Shown here piece by piece: positions 1 through 6,893 of a DNA stretch of 8,728 nt. A program made the position numbers and the translations under genes. This DNA comes from Roseomonas sp. Lineage in GTDB: Bacteria; Pseudomonadota; Alphaproteobacteria; Acetobacterales; Acetobacteraceae. The notes under the pieces are model-generated. The model saw only the letters and a program-made list of their open reading frames with translations. It did no database searches and had not been told where the DNA came from. Each line of letters opens with the position of its first letter. Within the stretch, counting starts at the first letter, position 1. The stretch covers positions 1 to 8,728 of the forward strand of contig JADCFR010000522.1 of NCBI GenBank assembly GCA_020249415.1. Direction: 5' to 3'.

Positions 1-291
1 AATCCGCACGGCCTGACCAGGTCCAACCACCCCCGCAAAGGGATGCCCCGCCGGCGCCGCGCCAATCACGGCAAGCCTGGCGCCCAAAACGCCATCCGCC
101 GCGCGCAAGGCATAGCCATCCATGGCGGAGACCGCCGCTGGCGGCTGCGTCAATCGCGCCAGCACCGGCCGCGCCAGCACGCGCCCGGCCGCTTCCGGCA
201 GGGCAATGGTCTCGGCAGCGGTGGGTGTCAGCGCGGCCAGGATGCGCGCGCGGGCTTCTTCAACCGGCAGCAAGCCGCCCTTCTCAGCCAC
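1..291 (-). CDS. moeA: Molybdopterin molybdenumtransferase MoeA, N-terminal part (runs off the left edge)
   Basis: MoeA inserts molybdate into adenylylated molybdopterin, the last step of molybdenum cofactor synthesis, in the cytoplasm. Only the first 97 codons are present. The frame reads without a stop from a GTG at 291 to the window edge. It begins [18 protein letters not shown] and carries [12 protein letters not shown] at about residues 55-66, the family's well-known SAMDGYA signature, preceded by an ARPVLA...QPP stretch also typical of MoeA. The GTG lies 8 bp inside the end of moaC, so translation is probably coupled; no ATG is available upstream in this frame, and the ribosome site is weak. 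Its place after trpC-moaC matches the usual alphaproteobacterial order, in which lexA often follows (known of the group, not seen here). Function is well supported; the exact start is less sure. Confidence 0.9.
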   Translation of the reverse strand, partial: MAEKGGLLPVEEARARILAALTPTAAETIALPEAAGRVLARPVLARLTQPPAAVSAMDGYALRAADGVLGARLAVIGAAPAGHPFAGVVGPGQAVRI

Positions 292-763
292 CGATGAACT
301 CGCCCGATTTGCCGCCGGCCTTATGGACCAGGCGGATATCCTCAATCCGCATGCCGCGATCCACGGCCTTCACCATGTCATAGACCGTGAGTGCCGCGAT
401 GCTGACGGCGGTGAGTGCTTCCATCTCCACCCCCGTCTTGCCGGTCAGGCTGACGGTCGCTTCTATGATGATGGCGTCATCGCCTTCCGGTTCCAGATCA
501 ACCGCGACCTTGGAAATCATCAGCGGATGGCAGAGCGGGATCAGATCCGATGTGCGCTTGGCGGCCATGATCCCGGCCAGCCGCGCCACGCCCAGCACAT
601 CGCCCTTGCCGGCGCGGCCTTCGCGTATAAGCGCGAGCGTTTCCGGCGCCATCACAATCCGCCCGCGTGCGGTGGCCGTGCGCGCAGTCTCGGCCTTGGG
701 CGAGACATCCACCATGGCCGCGCGGCCCGCGGCATCAAAATGCGTGAGGCGCTGTTCGGTCAG
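284..763 (-). CDS. moaC: Cyclic pyranopterin monophosphate synthase MoaC (non-canonical CTG start proposed)
   Basis: MoaC converts 3',8-cyclo-7,8-dihydro-GTP to cyclic pyranopterin monophosphate, early in molybdenum cofactor synthesis. Numbering from the CTG at 763 (159 aa), I see [24 protein letters not shown] with the active-site His79, [14 protein letters not shown], and YDMVKAV with Asp129 and Lys132, then the closing GGKSGEF. The nearest ATG, at 715, gives 143 aa but drops [11 protein letters not shown], which matches the N terminus of E. coli MoaC (LTHINAAGEAH before MVDVS). The frame stays open upstream to a stop at 821-823 with no ATG, GTG or TTG. The CTG at 763 overlaps the trpC stop as CTGA and has GGTGGA six bases upstream, so I chose it; ATG 715 is the conservative alternative. 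It overlaps moeA by 8 bp. Function is certain; the start is not. Confidence 0.93.
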   Translation of the reverse strand: MTEQRLTHFDAAGRAAMVDVSPKAETARTATARGRIVMAPETLALIREGRAGKGDVLGVARLAGIMAAKRTSDLIPLCHPLMISKVAVDLEPEGDDAIIIEATVSLTGKTGVEMEALTAVSIAALTVYDMVKAVDRGMRIEDIRLVHKAGGKSGEFIGG

Positions 764-1599
764 GACACGTCCACCAATTGGCGCGCGGCGGCAGCGACAT
801 CCGCCTGACGCATCAGATGCTCACCCACCAGAATGCAGCGCGCTCCGGCAGCGGCCATGCGGCGCACATCATCGGGGGTGCGAATGCCGCTTTCGGCCAC
901 CGGCAGGCGATCCGCCGGCACCAGGGGCGCGAGCGCTTCGCTGGTCGCAAGATCCGTCTGCAAGCTGCGGAGATCGCGGTTATTGATGCCGATCAGGCGG
1001 GTTTCCAAGCCAAGGGCGCGGTCCAATTCGCGCCGGTCATGCACTTCAGCCAGCACGGACATATCAAGCGACCGCGCGATATCTTCCAATTCACTCGCCT
1101 GCGCATCGGTCAGCGCGGCCATGATCAGCAGAATGCAATCCGCCCCCATGGCGCGGGCTTCGAACACCTGCCAGGGATGGATCATGAAATCCTTGCGCAG
1201 AACGGGCAGCGAACAGGCGGCGCGCGCAGCTTCCAGATGCTCCACCGCGCCTTGGAACCAGGGCGCATCGGTCAGCACGGAAAGGCAGGCAGCGCCGCCC
1301 ATTTCATAGGCGCGGGCCAGAGCGGCGGGGTCAAAGGGATCGCGGATCAAGCCGCCGGAGGGCGAAGCACGCTTGATTTCGGCAATCAGCCCGGTGCGGC
1401 CTTCACCAATGCGCTCACAAAGCGCGCCCACGAAATCGCGCAAAGGCGGCGCGCTGGCAGCGCGGCGTTCAATTTCCGCCTGCGGCGTGATTTCCATGCG
1501 CTCGGCAACTTCGCGCGCCTTATCGGCCAGGATACGGGCCAGGGTGTCAGGGACCGATGCGGCATCGGTCGAGGGCACCGAGATATGGGGTGCATTCAT
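760..1599 (-). CDS. trpC: Indole-3-glycerol-phosphate synthase TrpC
   Basis: This 279-aa cytoplasmic TIM-barrel enzyme closes the indole ring: CdRP to indole-3-glycerol phosphate, the step before tryptophan synthase. Conserved motifs appear in family order: [13 protein letters not shown] (Lys76, substrate Lys), LRKDFM (Lys136, general acid by analogy to the Sulfolobus enzyme), LAEVHD (Glu185, general base), IGINNRDL (Asn207), VAESGI (Glu236, Ser237) and ILVGEHLM for phosphate binding. The length is normal for a monofunctional enzyme, with no fused TrpF domain. I chose the ATG at 1599 because it forms an ATGA overlap with the trpD stop and has AAGGA about nine bases upstream; an ATG at 1623 would add eight residues and overlap trpD more deeply. 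It is third in the trpGDC-moaC-moeA operon. Confidence 0.97.
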   Translation of the reverse strand: MNAPHISVPSTDAASVPDTLARILADKAREVAERMEITPQAEIERRAASAPPLRDFVGALCERIGEGRTGLIAEIKRASPSGGLIRDPFDPAALARAYEMGGAACLSVLTDAPWFQGAVEHLEAARAACSLPVLRKDFMIHPWQVFEARAMGADCILLIMAALTDAQASELEDIARSLDMSVLAEVHDRRELDRALGLETRLIGINNRDLRSLQTDLATSEALAPLVPADRLPVAESGIRTPDDVRRMAAAGARCILVGEHLMRQADVAAAARQLVDVS

Positions 1600-2618
1600 C
1601 CAGCAGTGTCCTTGGGGGGGCATAACGCCCGGAGGCGGGCCAATACTCCAAAGGCGGCCCCTTCGTCTATGGCCCTGGCGGCAATGGCCACCCCGGCCTT
1701 CAGGTCAGCCGCCTTGCCGGCGACAATCAGCGACGCTGCCGCATTCAGCAACACAACATCGCGATAGGCGCCATGGGCGCCGCGCAGCAGGGCTTCCAAG
1801 GCGGCGGCGTTTTCCGCCGGGTCCCCGCCTTTGAGCGCCGAAGCCGGGGCGCGGCTGAGGCCGGCATCTTCCGGGGTCACGGTAAATGCGCGAATGGCGC
1901 CATCTTCCAGCGCCACCACCTGGCTTTCACCGGCCAAAGTCAGCTCATCCAGCCCCTGCCCATGCACCAGCCAGGCGCGTTCGGTGCCGAGTCGGGCCAG
2001 CGTTTCCGCCATGGGGCGCAGCCATTGGGGCGAAAAGGCACCCGTCATTTGTCGCGTGACGCGGGCGGGATTGGCGAGCGGCCCCAGCAGGTTGAAAATG
2101 GTGCGCGTGCCCAATTCCATGCGCGGGCCGGCGGCGTGGCGCATGGAAGCGTGATGGCGCGGCGCCATCAGGAACACCATGCCCGCATCGCGCAGCACTT
2201 CGGGCAGTTTTTCCATCGGCACATCCAGCGAAATGCCAAGCGCCGAGATGGCATCCGCCGCACCGGAACGTGATGACAGCGCGCGATTCCCATGCTTCGC
2301 CACCGGCACGCCGCAGCCCGCCACCACCATGGCGGTGGTGGTTGAGATATTCAGCGTGCCCGCCGCGTCCCCCCCGGTGCCGACAATATCCATCGCCCCC
2401 GGCGGCGCTTCAATTGCCACCATGCGCGCACGCATGGCGCGCACCGCGCCGGTCATTTCCTCGACGGTTTCGCCGCGCACGCGCATCGCCATCAGCATGC
2501 CGGCGATCTGCGCCGGTGTGGCTTCGCCCGCCATGATGATGCCGAAGGCTTCCTCGGCCTCGATCTCGGTCAGGCGCGCACCATCGGCGAGCCGTGCCAG
2601 GATGGGTTTCAGCGACAT
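1596..2618 (-). CDS. trpD: Anthranilate phosphoribosyltransferase TrpD
   Basis: TrpD transfers the phosphoribosyl group from PRPP to anthranilate, giving phosphoribosyl-anthranilate. The 340-aa protein has the all-alpha N-terminal segment (about 1-70) with the family's [16 protein letters not shown] stretch, then the PRPP loop [17 protein letters not shown] (GTGGD at 80-84), [11 protein letters not shown] (KHGNR 108-112), [19 protein letters not shown] (166-184) and HGQGLDE. All are standard catalytic or substrate-binding motifs. Length is typical. I chose the ATG at 2618 (MSLKPIL): it sits 4 nt after the trpG stop, and the family usually starts close to this point. An ATG at 2645 would overlap trpG by 23 bp; neither has a clear Shine-Dalgarno, which suggests re-initiation by ribosomes finishing trpG. 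Its stop overlaps the trpC start (ATGA). Confidence 0.97.
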   Translation of the reverse strand: MSLKPILARLADGARLTEIEAEEAFGIIMAGEATPAQIAGMLMAMRVRGETVEEMTGAVRAMRARMVAIEAPPGAMDIVGTGGDAAGTLNISTTTAMVVAGCGVPVAKHGNRALSSRSGAADAISALGISLDVPMEKLPEVLRDAGMVFLMAPRHHASMRHAAGPRMELGTRTIFNLLGPLANPARVTRQMTGAFSPQWLRPMAETLARLGTERAWLVHGQGLDELTLAGESQVVALEDGAIRAFTVTPEDAGLSRAPASALKGGDPAENAAALEALLRGAHGAYRDVVLLNAAASLIVAGKAADLKAGVAIAARAIDEGAAFGVLARLRALCPPKDTAG

Positions 2619-2622
2619 GGGA

Positions 2623-3222
2623 TCAGGCCGGGACGGCAGCGCCATGGCTGGCGCCAGCCAGTTTCAGGAAATTGCGCAGAATATCGTGCCCATGGGCGGA
2701 GGCGATGCTTTCCGGGTGGAATTGCACGCCCCAGACCGGCAAGTCGCGATGCGCGAGGCCCATGATCAGCCCATCTTCCGTCCAGGCGGTGGGGCGGAGG
2801 CATGCGGGCAGGGTGTCGCGTTCCACGATCAGCGAATGATAGCGCGTGGCGGCGAAAGGCGATGGCAGGCCAGCGAAAATATCCGTCCCGCCATGATGCA
2901 CATCCCAAACCTTGCCATGCACCGGTTCCGGCGCGCGGATGACGCGCCCGCCAAAGGCCTGGCCAATCGCCTGATGACCGAGGCAGACGCCCAGAATCGG
3001 CAATTTAACCTCGGCTGCGAGCGAGATCAGCGGCAGGCAAATGCCGGCCTCATTCGGCGTGCAGGGGCCGGGGGAGAGCACCACGGCTTCGGGCTTCATC
3101 GCCAGCACCCCTTGCGGGTCTATGGCGTCGTTTCGCCTGACCTCCACCCGCGCGCCCAGATCGCCCAGGAAGTGGAAAAGGTTGAAGGTGAAACTGTCAT
3201 AATTGTCGATCAGCAGGATCAT
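2623..3222 (-). CDS. trpG: Anthranilate synthase glutaminase subunit TrpG (possibly shared with folate synthesis as PabA)
   Basis: This 199-aa class I glutamine amidotransferase supplies ammonia to TrpE, making anthranilate from chorismate. It opens with [14 protein letters not shown], has the oxyanion region [12 protein letters not shown] (49-60), the nucleophile elbow GVCLGHQ with Cys80, and the triad partners in WGVQFHPES (His169, Glu171). Adjacency to trpD and trpC marks it as TrpG, though the same protein can also serve PabB; sequence cannot exclude a dual role. The ATG at 3222 has AAGGA eight bases upstream. It is the first gene of the operon, so the promoter should lie in the 105-bp spacer shared with the divergent sulfatase. 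No trpE stands next to it, and I see no Trp-rich leader peptide or attenuator. Confidence 0.96.
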   Translation of the reverse strand: MILLIDNYDSFTFNLFHFLGDLGARVEVRRNDAIDPQGVLAMKPEAVVLSPGPCTPNEAGICLPLISLAAEVKLPILGVCLGHQAIGQAFGGRVIRAPEPVHGKVWDVHHGGTDIFAGLPSPFAATRYHSLIVERDTLPACLRPTAWTEDGLIMGLAHRDLPVWGVQFHPESIASAHGHDILRNFLKLAGASHGAAVPA

Positions 3223-3327
3223 GGACGTGATCCTTGGGCCGAAGGGGGAGAAGAATCAAGCGGCGGGCGTGGCGCCGTGACTAAAGGCAGGCTAAATTTG
3301 CAGGGTTGCTGGCTGGGAGAGGCGGAA
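3223..3327. promoter_or_regulatory. Divergent intergenic region between trpG and the sulfatase gene
   Basis: This 105-bp spacer must carry the start signals for the trp operon (minus) and the sulfatase (plus). Directly visible are the two ribosome sites: AAGGA before trpG and GGGAGAGG five bases before the sulfatase ATG at 3328. An AT-rich patch near 3290-3300 (CTAAATTTG) is the only -10-like material, and no convincing -35 partner stands at the right distance on either strand. I see no tandem Trp codons and no terminator/antiterminator pair of the kind expected for tryptophan attenuation. The regulatory role follows from gene layout; individual promoter boxes are not assigned. Confidence 0.5.
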
Positions 3328-4875
3328 ATGACCAAAAGGCGAGCGATTCTGGGCGGCGGCTTGGCGGCGGCCTTTGCCGGGGCGGCACCTGGCCTGCTGC
3401 GCGGCGCCTCGGCACAACCCGCCGCGCCGGGCGCGGCCGCGCGGCCCAATATCATCATGATCATGGCCGATGATGTCGGCTACTGGAATGTCGGCGCCTA
3501 TAGCCATGGCATGATGGTGCCAACACCGAACCTGGATCGCCTGGCACGGGAAGGGATGCTGTTCACCGATCACTACGCGGAACCCACCTGCACGCCGGGT
3601 CGCGCTGCCTTCATCACTGGGCAAATGCCGATCCGCACGGGACTCACCACGGTGGGGCTGCCGGGCTCACCGATCGGCATAGACCAGCGCGACCCGACGC
3701 TTGCGACGGTGCTGCGCGCGCAAGGCTATCGCACCGCGCAGATCGGCAAGAATCACCTCGGCGATCTCAATCGCCATTTGCCGACAGTGCATGGCTTCGA
3801 CATGTTTTTCGGCAATCTCTATCACCTGAATTCGGAAGATGAGCCGGAAGACCCCGATTGGCCGACCGATCCCGGCTTCAATGCGCGTTATCGCCCGCGC
3901 GGGGTTTTGGATTGCGTGGCACTGCCCGCCAATAATCCCGCGCCGGTGACGGATGCGCGCTTCGGCCCCTGGGGCGCGCAACGCTGCACGGATACGGGAC
4001 CACTCACGCGCAAACGCATGGAAACGGTAGATGATGAATTCGTTGATCGTTCGCTGAGTTTTATTGAAGACAGCGTGCGCGCGCGGCAGCCCTTCTTCCT
4101 GTGGCACAACCCGACGCGCATGCATATCTACACGCAGTTGCGCCCGGAAAACCGGCTGCTGGCGCGGCCCCATTCTTCGGGCGATGACATTTATGGCGCC
4201 GGCATGATGGAATTGGATGCGCAGGTCGGGCGCATTCTGGACCGCGTGGATCAGCTTGGCATTCGCGACAACACCATCATCGCTTTCACGTCAGACAATG
4301 GCGCCATGGCGGCGTGGTGGCCCGATGGCGGCACAACCCCTTTCCGGAGTGAAAAGGCGACAACCTGGGAAGGCGGCGTGCGTGTGCCCATGCTGATCCG
4401 CTGGCCGGCACGCATCCGCGCGGGTTCCGTTTCCAACGGCATCCAAAGCCATCTGGATTTGTTCACCACTTTTGCTGCCGCATCGGGTGTAACGGATGTG
4501 GCGGCGCGGCTGCGCGCCAGCCATCATGTGCATATTGATGGCGTGAATAATCTGGCGCATTGGACGCAAGGTGCTGAAAGCGCGCGGCAAGTGCAGATCA
4601 TGTATAATGAGGCTCGGCTGACCGCGCTGCGCTTCGGGCCATGGAAGGCGCATTTCCAGACGCGCGATGGTTTCTTTGATGCCTTCAGCGAAAGCGCGCT
4701 GATCTTCAATCTGCGCATGGACCCTTTTGAGCAACGCGATGGGCATCGTTCCAACCTGCTCGCCATGCGCAAGGCGTTTTTGGGTGGGCGGATCATTGAC
4801 ATCATGGCGGAGCATCAGGAATCGCTCCGCGCCTTTCCGCCGCGTCAGGCGGGGGGGTCGCTGCGCCCAAGATGA
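3328..4875 (+). CDS. Exported type I sulfatase (arylsulfatase family, formylglycine-dependent)
   Basis: This 515-aa protein is a sulfatase of the alkaline-phosphatase superfamily, predicted to hydrolyse a sulfate ester in the periplasm. The N terminus TKRRAILGGG, a hydrophobic run and GASAQ near residue 30 resemble a Tat signal. Catalytic features include MADDVG (metal-binding Asp48, Asp49), EPTCTPGRAAFITGQ, where Cys88 in C-T-P-G-R is the formylglycine site, GKNHLGD (Lys141, His143), NPTRMH (His266), TSDNGA (Asp323, Asn324) and SEKATTWEGG (Lys343). GKNHLGD in place of the commoner GKWHLG, with HGFDMFFGNLYHLNSEDEPED, marks a recognised arylsulfatase subgroup; the substrate cannot be named. 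The ATG at 3328 follows GGGAGAGG. The frame is open for over 1 kb upstream, but only because it lies antisense to trpG/trpD. No formylglycine-generating enzyme lies in the window. It is divergent from trpG and convergent with the SbtA-like gene. Confidence 0.9.
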   Translation: MTKRRAILGGGLAAAFAGAAPGLLRGASAQPAAPGAAARPNIIMIMADDVGYWNVGAYSHGMMVPTPNLDRLAREGMLFTDHYAEPTCTPGRAAFITGQMPIRTGLTTVGLPGSPIGIDQRDPTLATVLRAQGYRTAQIGKNHLGDLNRHLPTVHGFDMFFGNLYHLNSEDEPEDPDWPTDPGFNARYRPRGVLDCVALPANNPAPVTDARFGPWGAQRCTDTGPLTRKRMETVDDEFVDRSLSFIEDSVRARQPFFLWHNPTRMHIYTQLRPENRLLARPHSSGDDIYGAGMMELDAQVGRILDRVDQLGIRDNTIIAFTSDNGAMAAWWPDGGTTPFRSEKATTWEGGVRVPMLIRWPARIRAGSVSNGIQSHLDLFTTFAAASGVTDVAARLRASHHVHIDGVNNLAHWTQGAESARQVQIMYNEARLTALRFGPWKAHFQTRDGFFDAFSESALIFNLRMDPFEQRDGHRSNLLAMRKAFLGGRIIDIMAEHQESLRAFPPRQAGGSLRPR

Positions 4876-4889
4876 CGCCCCCCGCCTTT
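4847..4889 (+). terminator. GC-rich hairpin across the sulfatase stop codon, possible terminator
   Basis: AGGCGGGGGG (4847-4856) pairs perfectly with CCCCCCGCCT (4878-4887), a 10-bp stem with a 21-nt loop. The TGA stop codon (4873-4875) sits inside the loop. On the plus strand the stem runs into only three T residues, so it is a weak intrinsic terminator at best; on the minus strand there is no T run, though it lies 21 nt past the permease stop and could block or stabilise that mRNA too. The position between two convergent genes supports a 3'-end role. The pairing is seen; the function is inferred. Confidence 0.4.
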
Positions 4890-4908
4890 CGATCATGCCG
4901 GGCTGGCC

Positions 4909-5880
4909 TTACGCGTAGAACCAGCCGCTTGCCGCATAAAGCAGCGGCATATTGATGAGCAGGTTGAAGGGAAAAGTGATGCCGAGCGAGGCGGTCAGGT
5001 AAATCCCCGGACTCGCTTCCGGCAGGGCGGCGCGGCAGGCCGCTGGCGCATCGATATAGGATGCGCTGGCGCAAATCGCGGCGAAGACAAAGGCGCCACC
5101 TTGTGAGAGGCCAACCAGCCAGCCCGCCATCAGCCCGGCCAGGCCAAAGCAGACCGGCGCCACAATGGCAAAGCCCGTCATGAAGCGCCCCACCTGAGCA
5201 AAGGCCCGGATTTGCCGCGCCGCGGTCATGCCCATTTCAAGCAGGAACAGCATCAGGAAGCCCCGGAACAGGTGCTCATAAAAGGGCGCGATCCGCCGCC
5301 ATTCCGCATCGCTTGCCATATAGCCGATGAACATGCCGCCCGTGAGCAGCAGAATGCCCCGGCCCCGGAGCGTGTCCATCAGCAACTCCCCAAGGCGGAA
5401 ATTGCCCGTATTGGTCTGGTTGCCCCAGCGCCCGATGGCGAGCGAGATGATGACGGCGAATTCCATCAGCGCGACAATCGCGGTCATATAGCCTTCCGCC
5501 GGGGTTTCCATGGCGCGCGCAAAAGCAATGGCGGCGAAGAAGGTGACGCTGGAAACCGAGCCATAATGCGCAGCGACCGCCGCCGCATTGGAGACATCAA
5601 AACCACCCACCCGCCGCAGCACCGCATAGCAGGTGACGGGAATGGCGATGGTCATGGCGGCGGCGGCGGCGATCAGGGTTGAGACATCGCTGAAGGAAAC
5701 CTGCGCAAGTTCGCGCCCGCCCGTCAGGCCGATGGAAAACAGCAGATAGATCGAAATGAGCTTCAGCACCGCTTCGGGCAATTCAAGTTCCGAGCGGATG
5801 AAGCCAGCCACCGCGCCAAGGGCAAAGGCGAGCACGATGGGTGAGAGCAGATTGGTGACCAATAGGTCGAAGCCAGGCAT
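4909..5880 (-). CDS. SbtA-family (DUF897) sodium-dependent bicarbonate transport family permease
   Basis: This 323-aa inner-membrane protein belongs to the SbtA/DUF897 family; cyanobacterial SbtA is a Na+/HCO3- symporter. Recognisable family features are LLSPIVLAFALG (11-22), ELELPEAVLK (31-40), SIGLTGG (49-55), HYGSVSSVTFFAA (105-117), resembling the GAVSGST substrate-site motif of SbtA, and near the C terminus ASLGITFPFN (297-306). I count about ten hydrophobic segments in two halves, separated by a polar stretch around 150-172. The ATG at 5880 was chosen because the family starts at this point; an ATG at 5994 would add 38 residues and run into the divergent regulator. Cyanobacterial sbtA often has a PII-like sbtB beside it; none is here. 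Bicarbonate transport is inferred from family, and another small anion is possible. Confidence 0.88.
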   Translation of the reverse strand: MPGFDLLVTNLLSPIVLAFALGAVAGFIRSELELPEAVLKLISIYLLFSIGLTGGRELAQVSFSDVSTLIAAAAAMTIAIPVTCYAVLRRVGGFDVSNAAAVAAHYGSVSSVTFFAAIAFARAMETPAEGYMTAIVALMEFAVIISLAIGRWGNQTNTGNFRLGELLMDTLRGRGILLLTGGMFIGYMASDAEWRRIAPFYEHLFRGFLMLFLLEMGMTAARQIRAFAQVGRFMTGFAIVAPVCFGLAGLMAGWLVGLSQGGAFVFAAICASASYIDAPAACRAALPEASPGIYLTASLGITFPFNLLINMPLLYAASGWFYA

Positions 5881-5977
5881 GGTTTTGGTTCCGTCCAGAT
5901 GAAGGGACCTGCCCCATAGGCCGCCGATTTGGATAAATAAAATACATTGTATCAATCTTATTGTTCGATAAAATAGA
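5881..5977. promoter_or_regulatory. Divergent SbtA-like / LysR promoter region
   Basis: This 97-bp spacer carries both divergent start regions. Its half nearest the LysR gene (about 5928-5977) is strikingly AT-rich against the GC-rich surroundings. On the plus strand TTGTAT (5947-5952) and TAAAAT (5969-5974) stand 16 bp apart, a plausible sigma70-type promoter. Its start point would fall at about 5980-5981, on the LysR start codons. On the minus strand TTGATA (5955-5950) resembles a -35 box, but its best -10 partner, CCAAAT at 17 bp, is poor, as is common for activator-dependent promoters. The boxes are pattern matches only. Confidence 0.45.
5942..5971. promoter_or_regulatory. Array of alternating ATTG/CAAT half-sites, likely LysR operator
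   Basis: ATTG at 5946, CAAT at 5953, ATTG at 5960 and a looser GATA at 5967 recur with an exact 7-nt pitch and alternating orientation, giving overlapping dyads ATTG-N3-CAAT and CAAT-N3-ATTG. An 11-bp perfect palindrome, ATACATTGTAT (5942-5952), overlaps the first half-site, and TTAT-N6-ATAA (5958-5971) overlaps the last. TACATTGTATCAA (5943-5955) also fits the loose T-N11-A LysR box. Position between a LysR gene and its divergent neighbour is where LysR proteins usually bind. The repeats are seen directly; regulator binding is inferred. Confidence 0.5.
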
Positions 5978-6871
5978 ATGATGAAGCAGCTCAATCTGCG
6001 CCATCTCGGCTATTTCCGCGCTGTCGCGCATGAGGGGAATCTGACCCGTGCGGCGACGAAACTTGGCCTGTCGCAATCGGCGCTTTCGGTGCAAATCCGT
6101 GCTCTGGAAGATCGGCTGGGCCATCCGCTATTCGAACGCACGCAACGCAAGCTGGTGCTGACGGAAGCCGGGCGCGTCGCGCTGGATCACGCCGATGCGA
6201 TCTTCGCGACGGGCGAGGAATTGCTGGCCACCCTGAAGGGTGAAAACCCGGCGCGCGCGACCTTGCGCATCGGGGCACTGGCCACCCTTTCACGCAATTT
6301 CCAATTGGCGTTTTTGCAGCCGCTGCTTGAACGGGGCGATCTGCATTTTGTTCTGCGCTCCGGCGGTGCGGTGGAATTGCTGGCGGAATTGCGCGCGCTC
6401 AATCTTGATGTGGTGCTGATGGATCGGCTGCCGGCTGCCGGGCCTGGCCCTGCCTTGGTTGGGCATCGCGTGGCGCGGCAACGCGTGGAACTTTTCGGCA
6501 CACCGAAAAGGCTGCGCGAGGGGGGCAGCCTGCCGGAATTGCTCGCGCGCCATCCTGTCATTTTGCCGGGGCCGGAAAGCGGGCTGCGCGCGGAATTCGA
6601 AGCCCTGGCCAACCGGCTGCGCGTGGTACCCCGCATCGCGGCCGAGGTGGATGATATGGCGATGATGCGGCTCCTCGCGCGCCAGGATATTGGGCTCGCC
6701 GTCATGCCCGCGATTGTGGTGCGCGATGAGCTGCGCGCCGGGGCGCTTATTCGCGCGACGCAGCTTTCCGGCTTGGTCGAGACCTTCTACGCCGTGACCA
6801 TTGCGCGGTCCTTCCCCAATCCGCTGTTGCGGCCCCTGCTGAAGGCGCGCCCGACGGCTTTGGAAGGCTGA
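5978..6871 (+). CDS. LysR-type transcriptional regulator, NhaR-like subgroup
   Basis: This 297-aa protein has a LysR N-terminal winged helix-turn-helix: LNLRHLGYFRAVAHEGNLTRAA, then LGLSQSALSVQIRALEDRLG (about 29-48, including the recognition helix) and HPLFERTQRKLVLTEAG, followed by the linker helix HADAIFATGEELLATL. An effector-binding domain starts near residue 95 (TLRIGAL). The HADAIFATGEEL linker and LRHLGYF opening recall the NhaR branch, whose E. coli member senses Na+; that link is tentative. It is divergent from the SbtA-like permease, the classic arrangement for a LysR regulator and its target. Two ATGs (5978, 5981) are possible, with no good Shine-Dalgarno before either, and the promoter-like boxes end only a few bases upstream, so the mRNA may be leaderless. 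It converges with the Bug gene, 11 nt away. Confidence 0.93.
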   Translation: MMKQLNLRHLGYFRAVAHEGNLTRAATKLGLSQSALSVQIRALEDRLGHPLFERTQRKLVLTEAGRVALDHADAIFATGEELLATLKGENPARATLRIGALATLSRNFQLAFLQPLLERGDLHFVLRSGGAVELLAELRALNLDVVLMDRLPAAGPGPALVGHRVARQRVELFGTPKRLREGGSLPELLARHPVILPGPESGLRAEFEALANRLRVVPRIAAEVDDMAMMRLLARQDIGLAVMPAIVVRDELRAGALIRATQLSGLVETFYAVTIARSFPNPLLRPLLKARPTALEG

Positions 6872-6872
6872 A

Positions 6873-6893
6873 GCGCCGGGGGTTACTCGGCGC
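6873..6893. terminator. Short hairpin between convergent LysR and Bug genes
   Basis: GCGCCG (6873-6878) pairs with CGGCGC (6888-6893) around a 9-nt loop, extendable by one G-T pair. It begins one base after the LysR stop and covers the last codons and stop of the solute-binding protein gene. There is no T tract on either side, and six-base GC inverted repeats are common in such DNA, so this is only a weak candidate for a shared 3' end. Confidence 0.22.

Noticed and set aside
122..2273. Several plus-strand open frames of 100-330 codons across the trp-moa region
   Set aside because: All lie opposite the well-supported minus-strand genes, with low-complexity Arg/Ala/Pro-rich translations and no recognisable motif.
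3262..3278. CGGCG...CGCCG inverted repeat in the trpG/sulfatase spacer as an attenuator
   Set aside because: Only five base pairs, with no T run, no Trp-rich leader peptide and no competing stem; expected by chance at this base composition.
2179..3327. Plus-strand open frame that continues uninterrupted into the sulfatase gene, suggesting a far longer sulfatase
   Set aside because: It is exactly antisense to trpD and trpG, its translation looks like no known domain, and the sulfatase has its own ribosome site, Tat-like signal and family-length start at 3328. Long antisense frames are expected in GC-rich coding DNA.
5881..5994. Upstream extension of the SbtA-like gene to an ATG at 5994
   Set aside because: The added residues are not family-like and would run through the shared promoter region and into the LysR start.
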